Shown piece after piece: positions 8,288 through 15,094 of a stretch of 33,364 bases of DNA; within the stretch, counting starts at the first letter, position 1, and the number at the start of each line of letters is the position of its first letter. The notes under the pieces are model-generated. The model was not told the origin of the DNA and ran no database searches. It saw only the letters and a program-made list of their open reading frames with translations. Origin of the DNA: Nocardiopsis alkaliphila YIM 80379 (GTDB taxonomy: Bacteria; Actinomycetota; Actinomycetes; Streptosporangiales; Streptosporangiaceae). Location of the stretch: the NCBI RefSeq assembly GCF_000341005.1, contig NZ_ANBD01000162.1, forward strand, positions 1-33,364, given 5' to 3'. A program made the position numbers and the translations under genes.

Positions 8288-9579
8288 AGGTAGGACTCCA
8301 TGTCGGCGGCGAAGTCTTCCGGAGTGGTCTCACCCAGGAAGAGCAATTGCAGGTTGGTCAAGAGGGCGTCGGCGGCGGCCGGCGGGATGGCCTGGTCCCA
8401 GGACTGGGTGAAGCTGGGGGCGTCGGAGACCATGCCGTGGGTGAAGACCGCGAAGTCGGAGTACTGGCTTTCGGCGAGCTGGTCCTCGATGCCCTCGACG
8501 GCCGGCACCTGACCGGCGTCGATCAGGCCGCTCACGTACTCGTCGGAGGTGACGGTCTCCACCAGGAAGTCGACGGCGGCGTCGTGGTTGACGCTGTCGT
8601 TGTTGATGGAGAAGTAGTTGCTGGGGTTACCGACGACGGCGCCTTCCTCGCCTTCGCCGCCCTCCACCATGGGGAAGGGGACGTAGCCCAGGTCGCCGCT
8701 GTCGACGAAGTCGGGGGCGTTCTCCTGCTGCTGGGACAGGTCCCAGCTGCCCATCAGGAACATCGCGGCGTCACCATTGGCGAGCAGGGCCGAGGCGCCG
8801 CCACCGTCGTAGTCGATGGAGGCGAAGTTGGGGCCGAAGGCTCCGGCCTCGACCAGTTCCTGGCACTTCTCCATGGCCTCGATCATGGCGGGGTGTTCCC
8901 AGGCACCCGGCTCGCCGTCGACCACGGCCTGGAAGACCTCGGGGCCGCCGATGCGTTCGGTCAGGTAGGACAGCCACATCAGCTGGGTCCAGCCCTGGGC
9001 GCCGGGCAGGACGATCGGGGTGACCCCGTCCTCCTGGAGGACGTCGACGGCGTGGAGGAGGTCGTCGTAAGTCTCGGGGGCCTCCAGACCGGACTCGGCC
9101 AGGACGGCGTTGTTGGTGAACAGGACCACCGGCTGCATGCCGAGCATCGGCACGCCGTAGTAGCCGTCCTCGATCTTGGCGACGTCCAGGACACTGGGCA
9201 GGAACGAGTCCCGGAAGTCGGGGTTCTCGTCCAAGGCGGTGGTCATGTTGAACACCTGGCCCTGGTTGACGTATTCGGCGAGGTTGCCGCCGCCCCAGTT
9301 GAAGAAGACGTCGGGGGCGTTGGGGGAGCCCAGGGCGACCTGCAAGCGCTGCTTGTAGGCGTCGTTGACGAAGGTGACGAGTTCGCTCTCGAGTTCGGAG
9401 CCCTCGTTGTAGGACTCCATGCTGGCTTCGAGGACGTCGTTGACGGCCGCCTCCTCCAACGCCCAGACCTGGAGGGTGTCCTCCGAGGTTCCGGGACCGG
9501 AGGATCCGCAGCCCGTGGCCACTAGGGCCAGGGCCAGGGCGGTACTACCGAGCACGCTTGTTCGGTGGGTGCGACTCAT
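8284..9579 (-). CDS. sugar-binding lipoprotein of ABC transporter
   Basis: This 431-residue family 1 extracellular solute-binding protein captures oligosaccharide outside the membrane and hands it to the two permeases. A lipoprotein signal peptide is clear: basic MSRTHR, hydrophobic LALALVA, then lipobox ATGC with Cys24 as the lipidated residue, followed by a short Ser/Gly linker. The acidic mature chain carries typical SBP_bac_1 features such as PDVFFNWGGGNLAEYVNQG and AAMFLMGSWDL. It is the first gene of the operon. Its promoter (9662-9690) and downstream operators lie in the divergent region with the LacI gene. The gene order SBP-permease-permease-xylosidase with divergent LacI matches the streptomycete bxlEFG-bxlA/bxlR arrangement, so a xylobiose/xylotriose ligand is inferred. 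Confidence 0.93.
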   Translation of the reverse strand: MSRTHRTSVLGSTALALALVATGCGSSGPGTSEDTLQVWALEEAAVNDVLEASMESYNEGSELESELVTFVNDAYKQRLQVALGSPNAPDVFFNWGGGNLAEYVNQGQVFNMTTALDENPDFRDSFLPSVLDVAKIEDGYYGVPMLGMQPVVLFTNNAVLAESGLEAPETYDDLLHAVDVLQEDGVTPIVLPGAQGWTQLMWLSYLTERIGGPEVFQAVVDGEPGAWEHPAMIEAMEKCQELVEAGAFGPNFASIDYDGGGASALLANGDAAMFLMGSWDLSQQQENAPDFVDSGDLGYVPFPMVEGGEGEEGAVVGNPSNYFSINNDSVNHDAAVDFLVETVTSDEYVSGLIDAGQVPAVEGIEDQLAESQYSDFAVFTHGMVSDAPSFTQSWDQAIPPAAADALLTNLQLLFLGETTPEDFAADMESYL

Positions 9580-9629
9580 GGCGTGGACACCGTTCCTTGG
9601 GTCGGACTAGGGGGAGATCCGAAAGTCTC

Positions 9630-9652
9630 CGAAATGTTTCCGATAGCTTTCG
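9630..9652. promoter_or_regulatory. two adjacent LacI-family operator-like dyads
   Basis: CGAAATGTTTCCG (9630-9642) contains a perfect GAAA-N2-TTTC dyad, and CGATAGCTTTCG (9641-9652) is a one-mismatch version of CGAAAGCTTTCG. Both lie just downstream of the inferred operon start, where a bound repressor would block RNA polymerase. A related half-site, CCGAAAG, starts at 9619. Confidence 0.6.
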
Positions 9653-9661
9653 GGATGCTTG

Positions 9662-9690
9662 ACGCTAAGTCGTCCACTTGGCGACGTCAA
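9662..9690 (-). promoter_or_regulatory. sigma70-type promoter of the xylo-oligosaccharide operon
   Basis: On the minus strand TTGACG (9685-9690) and TAGCGT (9662-9667) are separated by exactly 17 bp. Transcription would begin near 9655, about 75 nt before the binding-protein ATG, just ahead of two operator-like dyads. Confidence 0.6.
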
Positions 9691-9729
9691 GGGGATGGCT
9701 GGTTTCGAGGAGGTTACGGTGTGGGTCAT

Positions 9730-9741
9730 CGAAAACTTTCG
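9730..9741. promoter_or_regulatory. LacI-family operator CGAAA-N2-TTTCG at regulator promoter
   Basis: CGAAAACTTTCG is a perfect 5-bp dyad with a 2-bp centre. It lies directly upstream of the -10 box of the LacI gene, so autoregulation is likely. The half-site agrees with the dyads at 9630-9652 and with the CGAA/TTCG sites known for BxlR of Streptomyces. Confidence 0.65.
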
Positions 9742-9744
9742 GGC

Positions 9745-9750
9745 TACAAT
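9745..9750 (+). promoter_or_regulatory. -10 box of LacI regulator promoter
   Basis: TACAAT is a near-consensus -10 hexamer 49 nt upstream of the regulator ATG. The corresponding -35 region (around 9722-9727) is poor. The operator at 9730-9741 fills the spacer. Confidence 0.5.
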
Positions 9751-9798
9751 CCGCTCACCGGACCAAGGGATTTCGATCCCTCGACGTTGAGGAGGCGC

Positions 9799-10818
9799 AT
9801 GGCGAAGCAAAGACCCACTTTGGCGGAAATCGCAGGTGAAGCGGGGGTGTCGGTGTCCACGGTCTCCAAGGTGATCAACGGGCACATCGATGTCGCCGCC
9901 GAGACGCGACGCCAGGTGGAGCGGCTCCTGGAACAACATCGTTATCAACCCCGCAGGCATCGGGGGCGGCGGACGGTGGGCCTGCTCGACCTGGTCTTCC
10001 TCGACTTGGGCAGTCCGTGGGCCATGGAGATCCTCACCGGGGTGGAAGAGGTCACCCACGACGCGGGTTTCGGTATCGTCGTCTCGGCGGTGCACGATCG
10101 CAAGCGCAGACGCCCCGGCCGTAAGTGGCTGGACAACATCCAGGCCCGTCACTCCGACGGGGTGGTCCTGGTACTGTCCGAACTGTCCTCCCAGCAACAG
10201 GCCCAGCTCGACGCCCTGGGAATCCCCGTGGTGCTCATCGACCCCATAGGGGATCCGGCACGCGGGGTCCCGGCCGTGGGCGCAGCCAACTGGGACGGCG
10301 GGCTCAGCGCGACCGAACACCTCATCGCCTTGGGGCATCGGCGTATCGCCACCATCGCCGGTCCCGCCCACGTGATGTGCAGCCGCGGGCGCGTGGACGG
10401 CTATCGCAGCGCCATGCGCAACGCGGGTCTGCCCGTCCCGGAGGGCTACGTCAGCCATGGCGACTTCATGGCCGGTACCGGAAAGGAGCTCACCGAGGCC
10501 CTGCTCGAACTGCCCGAACCCCCCACGGCGATCTTCGCCGGTTCCGACCAGATGGCCCGAGGCGCCTACGAGGCCCTGTACGAACGTGGTCTGCGAGTCC
10601 CCGACGACGTCTCGCTGGTGGGTTTCGACGATCTGCCCGAGGCACGGTGGGCGATTCCGCCACTGACCACGGTTCGCCAACCCCTGCGGGACATGGCGCA
10701 GATGGCCACCCGGATGCTCATCGACCTGGTCCGGGGCGACGTACCCGAGACCACCCGGATCGACCTGGCCACCCGCTTGGTGGAACGCAACAGTACGGCG
10801 CCGCCCAAGGAGGCCTGA
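9799..10818 (+). CDS. LacI-family transcriptional repressor of the xylan-sugar operon
   Basis: This 339-residue regulator has an N-terminal LacI helix-turn-helix, PTLAEIAGEAGVSVSTVSKV, followed by the hinge helix region (RRQVERLLEQHRYQP), and a periplasmic-binding-protein-like effector domain from about residue 60. The latter includes PPTAIFAGSDQMARGAYEAL and VPDDVSLVGFDDLPEAR. The ATG at 9799 follows AGGAGG by 3 nt and begins at the conserved start of the HTH, so upstream in-frame extension is rejected. It is divergent from the binding-protein operon and matching operators sit at both promoters, so it most likely represses both and is released by xylobiose or a related sugar. It corresponds in position to bxlR of streptomycetes. 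Confidence 0.92.
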   Translation: MAKQRPTLAEIAGEAGVSVSTVSKVINGHIDVAAETRRQVERLLEQHRYQPRRHRGRRTVGLLDLVFLDLGSPWAMEILTGVEEVTHDAGFGIVVSAVHDRKRRRPGRKWLDNIQARHSDGVVLVLSELSSQQQAQLDALGIPVVLIDPIGDPARGVPAVGAANWDGGLSATEHLIALGHRRIATIAGPAHVMCSRGRVDGYRSAMRNAGLPVPEGYVSHGDFMAGTGKELTEALLELPEPPTAIFAGSDQMARGAYEALYERGLRVPDDVSLVGFDDLPEARWAIPPLTTVRQPLRDMAQMATRMLIDLVRGDVPETTRIDLATRLVERNSTAPPKEA

Positions 10819-10901
10819 ACCCACCGTCGAGCGCCATGGGAGCGGTGTTCGGAGAGAGATCGACCATCAGCGGCGGACTTTCGGGTACCGGGCCACCGGA
10901 C

Positions 10902-10932
10902 CCGCCGGCCGGGAAGGAGACCCGGTCGGCGG
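10902..10932. terminator. 12-bp hairpin between convergent LacI and monooxygenase genes
   Basis: CCGCCGGCCGGG (10902-10913) and CCCGGTCGGCGG (10921-10932) pair over 12 bp with one G-T and a 7-nt loop. Its place between two stops suggests bidirectional termination. Confidence 0.65.
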
Positions 10933-10953
10933 AGGGGTCGACCCTGGTCGGAC

Positions 10954-12189
10954 TCAGCCGTCGCCTTCCGGGGCGTCGAACATCTTGGCGTAACGCTCCA
11001 AGGCGAAGTCCCGGCCCACCGGGTCCCTGGCGGTGCGAAGGCCCAGTTTGTTCATGAGCCTGGTGGCACGGGACAGGACCGCGTCGGCGCGCTCACGTAC
11101 CCACATCTCGTACGGCTCGACCTCCGGGGCACCGGTGTCCGCCACCTGGGGGGCCACCGCACGGGCCTCTCGGGCCGTGGCACGCATCGCCGCCTCGTAG
11201 GAGAAGTACGCCGGTCCGTGCTCACCGTCCGAGTAGGCCAGCTCACCCGCCAAGGCCAGGGCGCCCAGCAGGGCCACCCCCGCGCCCTGCCCGCTCAGTT
11301 GCCCCGAACAGGTGGCGGCGTCACCGATCAGGACCACTCGGTCCCGTGACCACACGTCCATGCGCACCTGGGTCTCCGGAGCGACGTGCACCGTGGCCTG
11401 GCGCATGGCCGCCAACAACTCCGGCATTCGCCACCCGTCCGCGCCGAAGGTCTCCTCCACCATGCGCCGCAACGCTCCTTGGTCGAGGGAGCCCGGACGC
11501 ACCGGGAAGCGGTCACGCATCAGTAAGGTCACGAACAACCGCTCGTCGCCGGGCAGGGTGGCGGCCACACAGCCCCGATAGGGCCACACGTGCCAGGACA
11601 GGGCGTTACGGGTACCGAGCATGTTGGGCGCCTCGAAGGTCGCCACATTGATCTCCAGGGGGCGCAGCCGGTTCTCATCCGACTCCGCGAAGGCCAGGCG
11701 ACGCACGGGGGAGTAGAGACCGTCCGCGCCCACCACCAGGTCGAAGCGCCGGGGTTCGGCGTGCGCGAAGGTGACGTCCACTCCGGTGCGGTCCTGGGCC
11801 AGGCCGGTGACGGTGTCGCCGTCCACACGCTCCACCCGCGCCTGGTCGAGCCGGTCGATCTCCTCCCATAGGACCCGGACCAGCGACTCGTGCCGGATCA
11901 GCAGGGAATCGGGTTCGAGGGGCATGAGCACGGGCTCGGTGCGTCCACTGATGTGGGTCCGGAGTTGGGTGTGGTGCGACCCCAGGGCCCGGACCCGTCC
12001 GCCCAAGCCCATGCGGTCCAGGAGTTCCAGGCCACGCCGGGAGACCTCCACGTGGTCGCCCTCGGAACGCGGCCCCGGGGCCGCGTCGACGACGGTGGGT
12101 GTGAAACCCTTCCGGGCCAGCCAGAGGGCGAGCGCCGATCCGGCCACCCCGCCTCCTGAGATGAGGATGTTCGTGTTGTTGATCGGCAC
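10954..12189 (-). CDS. FAD-dependent aromatic-type monooxygenase
   Basis: This 411-residue group A flavoprotein monooxygenase of the PHBH/UbiH fold inserts one oxygen atom into a substrate using FAD and NAD(P)H. Seen are the dinucleotide motif ILISGGGVAGSALALWLARK (about 8-27), the DG motif DLVVGADGLYSPVRR, and the second FAD motif RVVLIGDAATCSGQLSGQG. Overall it resembles TetX-like and antibiotic-tailoring hydroxylases, but no biosynthetic cluster surrounds it. The start is GTG (12187-12189) with GGAGG 5 nt upstream. It is on the same strand as the sirtuin gene, 138 bp downstream of it, with stacked hairpins between. Substrate is unknown. Confidence 0.88.
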   Translation of the reverse strand: MPINNTNILISGGGVAGSALALWLARKGFTPTVVDAAPGPRSEGDHVEVSRRGLELLDRMGLGGRVRALGSHHTQLRTHISGRTEPVLMPLEPDSLLIRHESLVRVLWEEIDRLDQARVERVDGDTVTGLAQDRTGVDVTFAHAEPRRFDLVVGADGLYSPVRRLAFAESDENRLRPLEINVATFEAPNMLGTRNALSWHVWPYRGCVAATLPGDERLFVTLLMRDRFPVRPGSLDQGALRRMVEETFGADGWRMPELLAAMRQATVHVAPETQVRMDVWSRDRVVLIGDAATCSGQLSGQGAGVALLGALALAGELAYSDGEHGPAYFSYEAAMRATAREARAVAPQVADTGAPEVEPYEMWVRERADAVLSRATRLMNKLGLRTARDPVGRDFALERYAKMFDAPEGDG

Positions 12190-12254
12190 GCGATCCTCCG
12201 TGTACGTGTCGGTCGGGGTCCCGCCCGGTTCGGAAAAAGGGGTAGAGAGGGGTC

Positions 12255-12286
12255 GGGGGATCCATCACGAGCATCCCCCGTGGGGG
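12255..12286 (-). promoter_or_regulatory. mutually exclusive hairpins in monooxygenase leader
   Basis: On the minus strand three segments occur in order: CCCCC (12286-12282), GGGGGAT (12279-12273) and ATCCCCC (12261-12255). The middle can pair with either neighbour, an attenuator-like topology 66 nt before the monooxygenase start. This is structure only; regulation is not shown. Confidence 0.35.
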
Positions 12287-12327
12287 TGCGACGCACACGC
12301 CCAACGCGCCGGGGCGGGGATCGCCCC

Positions 12328-13173
12328 TCAGACGCGGTGGGAGTCGGCGAGAGCGCGCAGGACCGGAGAGCAGCCGTGGTCGATGGTCAGCGTCGCCATG
12401 GCGTCGCAACGGGTCGTTCCGCGGTTGAGGATGACCACGGGTTTGCCCTGGCCGACGGCGTGTTTGACGAACCGTCGGCCGGAGAAGACGGTCAGCGATG
12501 AACCTACCACCAGTAGGCCCTGAGCGGCGTCGACCCTCCCATAGGCGCGCATGACCCGTGGTTTGGGCACGTTCTCACCGAAGTACACGATGTCCGGTTT
12601 GAGGGTCCCGCCGCAGTCGGAACAGTCCGCCACCCGAAAGCCCTCGGTACGGGCCAGGACGGCGTCGGCGTCCGGGGCGACCTCCACGTCGGCCACGTCC
12701 TCGATGAAGTCCGGGTTGAGCGCGTTCAGGCGCACCGCCAACTCCGCACGGGCGGTCACCGAGCGGCATTGGAGGCAGATCACCCGGTCGTATCGGCCGT
12801 GCAGGTCGATGACGCGGCGACTGCCGGCCACCCCGTGCAGGGTGTCCACGTTCTGGGTGATGATCCCGCCGACCACGCCGACCCGTTCGAGCGTGGCCAG
12901 GGACCGGTGCCCCTCGTTGGGACGGGTCCGTTCCACGTGCCGCCATCCCACGTGGTTGCGTGCCCAATAGTGGCGGCGAAAGGCCCCGTCGCCGATGAAC
13001 TCCTGGTAGGTCATGGGTTTGCGCGGGGGCGAGTCCGGGCCTCGGTAGTCGGGGATACCCGAGTCGGTCGAGATCCCCGCCCCGGTCAATACGGCCATCG
13101 GCCCGGCGCCGAGGACCTCGTGGATCCGGTCGGCGGCCTCCTCGGCGGTGCGCGCGTGGAGCGTTTCGGTCAC
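12328..13173 (-). CDS. Sir2-family NAD-dependent protein deacylase
   Basis: This 281-residue sirtuin removes acyl groups from protein lysines with consumption of NAD+. The NAD site GAGISTDSGIPDYRG is at 31-45, TQNVDTLH at 106-113, the catalytic His125 in DLHGRYDRV, and a structural zinc site is formed by Cys133/Cys136 and Cys184/Cys187 (CLQC, CSDC). GSSLTV near 224-229 completes the Rossmann fold. The family and zinc pattern resemble SIRT4-like class II enzymes. The start is GTG 13173; there is no good ribosome binding site, and a TATCCT hexamer ends 6 nt before the GTG, so a leaderless mRNA is possible. The gene follows the PIG-L deacetylase gene by 77 bp on the same strand. Targets in the cell are unknown. 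Confidence 0.92.
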   Translation of the reverse strand: MTETLHARTAEEAADRIHEVLGAGPMAVLTGAGISTDSGIPDYRGPDSPPRKPMTYQEFIGDGAFRRHYWARNHVGWRHVERTRPNEGHRSLATLERVGVVGGIITQNVDTLHGVAGSRRVIDLHGRYDRVICLQCRSVTARAELAVRLNALNPDFIEDVADVEVAPDADAVLARTEGFRVADCSDCGGTLKPDIVYFGENVPKPRVMRAYGRVDAAQGLLVVGSSLTVFSGRRFVKHAVGQGKPVVILNRGTTRCDAMATLTIDHGCSPVLRALADSHRV

Positions 13174-13250
13174 GCCTCGAGGATACGTCGTATCCCCTGG
13201 TGTTCGCCTTGGCGCTCCGCCTTGGTCCGTGTCGTGCCGCCGCCCGCTGC

Positions 13251-13964
13251 TCAGGTGGTGTGGACGATTCGGAAGACCTCCGCCAGGGAGCCTTCGGGCA
13301 GGCCGCCCTTGACCGCGTTGTCGCCCATCCACGCCCGCAGCATGGGTTCGAGTTCGTCGATGTCGCGGATCTGGCTCTCGTGCGCGGCCAGCGCCGCGAG
13401 CTTGCGCTCGAAGACGCCGGTGATGTCCGAGTGGTGGTGCGGTCGTGGGCCGCCCGCGACCCACACCTGGGGGACGATCCAGGGGACCAGCCCCTCCTCG
13501 GCGAGCAGTTCCCGGTGCGCGTGCGGATTCCGGGCGTCGGGGAACACCGCGTTGATCGCCGCCTCACCGGTGGCCATGTGGTCGGGGTGGGCGGCGTGGA
13601 TGTTGTCCCAGTCGCGTTCGGGGCTGGGGATGATCACGCGCTGGGGGCGTACCTGGCGGATCACCCGGGCGATGTCACGACGCAGTTCCAGTGAGGGGAC
13701 CACGCGGCCGTCCGGGTGACCGAGGAAACGCACGTCCTTGACCCCGACCTCGGCGGCGGCTCGCCGCTGCTCACCTCGGCGCATCGCCCCGATCTCCGCG
13801 CTGTCCAGGGTGAGTTCGTCCCCACCGGCTTCACCATCGGTGACCATCAGGTAGACCACCTCGGTTCCGGCGGCGGTCCACGACGCGACGGTGCCCGCAC
13901 AGGCGAAGTCGGCGTCGTCGGGATGGGCCATCACGACCAGGGCGCGTTCGGGGACGTCGACCAC
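13251..13964 (-). CDS. PIG-L/LmbE-type N-acetylglucosaminyl deacetylase
   Basis: This 237-residue zinc-dependent deacetylase has the family motif AHPDD (13-17; His14 and Asp17 as metal and catalytic residues) and the second motif HPDH (126-129), the usual zinc ligand site. The family includes MshB and Mca of mycothiol metabolism and enzymes acting on N-acetylglucosaminyl groups, but no feature here decides between them. It is shorter than typical MshB. The GTG at 13962-13964 is preferred over upstream codons because GAGGAG lies 5 nt before it and the conserved domain begins at once. The sirtuin gene follows 77 bp downstream. Confidence 0.85.
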   Translation of the reverse strand: MVDVPERALVVMAHPDDADFACAGTVASWTAAGTEVVYLMVTDGEAGGDELTLDSAEIGAMRRGEQRRAAAEVGVKDVRFLGHPDGRVVPSLELRRDIARVIRQVRPQRVIIPSPERDWDNIHAAHPDHMATGEAAINAVFPDARNPHAHRELLAEEGLVPWIVPQVWVAGGPRPHHHSDITGVFERKLAALAAHESQIRDIDELEPMLRAWMGDNAVKGGLPEGSLAEVFRIVHTT

Positions 13965-14097
13965 GGGAGCTCCTCTTCGTCGCGGCCGGTGCCGCGTGCT
14001 CGGGGACGCCCCCATGGTACGGACCACGCTCGGGCGACGCCGCTCCGGTGACGGAAAGGCACCACCGAAGGACGTCGTTCATGACGCGCCGGGTGGG

Positions 14098-14901
14098 TCA
14101 GGGCTTGCGGCCCACACCGCCGTACATGTCGGTGTCCGGGGCCAGGCCGACCTCCACGGGCTCGGGACGCCAGAGCGGGCTGGGGCCGATGCCGGGGTCG
14201 AGTAGGTCCAGGCCGTCGAAGTAGGAGGCGAACTCGGCCCGTGTATGTCCTCGGTAGGCCAGGGCCGCCTCCTTGTTCCATTCCTGTAGGGCTTCGGTGG
14301 CGGTGCCCTCCTCGGGCAGGACGGCGTCGGCCACGATCAGGAAGCTGCCCGAGGGCAGCGGGTCCACGTAGGCGCGGACGAGGTCCAGTGCTTCCTCCAT
14401 GGTGGGCACGTGCCCGAGCGTGCCGATGATCGACACTCCGACCGGTCGCTCCAGGTCGAGGAGTTCTCCGGCCCGCTCCAGGACCCGGGCGGGGTCGCGC
14501 AGGTCGGAGTCGACGAACTCGGTGGCGCCCTGCGAGGTTCCGGTCAGCAGGGCACGGGCGTGCGCGAGCACCATGGGATCGTTGTCGACGTAGACCACCC
14601 GCGACTCGAGGGCGAGGGCCTGGGCGATCTCGTGGGTGTTCTGGTGGGTGGGAAGTCCCGTCCCGATGTCCAAGAACTGGCGCACGCCCTCCTCAGCGGT
14701 CAGGTGGGTGATGGTGCGGACCAGGAAGGCCCGGCCCGCGCGGGCGTCGACGGCGATCTTGGGGTGGATCCGTAGGATCTGGTCGCCGAGTTCGCGGTCG
14801 ACGGGGTAGTTGTCCTTGCCACCGAGCCAGTAGTTCCACACGCGTGCGGAGTGCGGGGCGGAGGTGTCGACGCCTTGGGGGACGGCGGGGGTGTCGTTCA
14901 T
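14098..14901 (-). CDS. PF04672 (DUF574) SAM-dependent methyltransferase, copy 1
   Basis: This 267-residue protein belongs to the actinobacterial Methyltransf_19/DUF574 family. The hallmark N-terminus PHSARVWNYWLGGKDNYPVD is followed by the SAM-binding motif RQFLDIGTGLP, the acidic ribose-binding strand VVYVDNDPMVLAHARALL, and a C-terminal half ending in GRKP. Substrates of the family are unknown. The ATG at 14901 starts MNDTPAVPQG; its ribosome binding site is weak. A close paralogue lies at 18768-19565 on the other side of the pyruvate carboxylase gene, in the same orientation, so a local duplication or paired use is possible. Confidence 0.88.
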   Translation of the reverse strand: MNDTPAVPQGVDTSAPHSARVWNYWLGGKDNYPVDRELGDQILRIHPKIAVDARAGRAFLVRTITHLTAEEGVRQFLDIGTGLPTHQNTHEIAQALALESRVVYVDNDPMVLAHARALLTGTSQGATEFVDSDLRDPARVLERAGELLDLERPVGVSIIGTLGHVPTMEEALDLVRAYVDPLPSGSFLIVADAVLPEEGTATEALQEWNKEAALAYRGHTRAEFASYFDGLDLLDPGIGPSPLWRPEPVEVGLAPDTDMYGGVGRKP

Positions 14902-15055
14902 GGGGGTCCGATCCGAGCCAGGAGAGGGGAGTGGGACCAGTGTGGCCGACCCGGGTCCGGCTCGGGAACCCCTCCTAGGCACGGATCACCCGTCGAAGCG
15001 GGCTTTTTCGTCTCCGAAGGGCTCCGCACGTCCGCAGACCCCGGTCGCCCGCCGG

Positions 15056-15088
15056 CTCCGGGCGGCCCTGCGCGAGGACCGCCCGGAG
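15056..15088 (-). terminator. terminator hairpin of pyruvate carboxylase gene
   Basis: CTCCGGGCGG (15056-15065) and CCGCCCGGAG (15079-15088) are perfect 10-bp arms with a 13-nt loop, starting 6 nt after the pyc stop codon in the direction of transcription. Confidence 0.7.
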
Positions 15089-15094
15089 CACCGG

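Noticed and set aside
14989-15008. Small hairpin CCCG/CGGG followed by CTTTTT on the plus strand
   Set aside because: It resembles an intrinsic terminator for plus-strand transcription, but no plus-strand gene precedes it; the 4-bp stem is weak.
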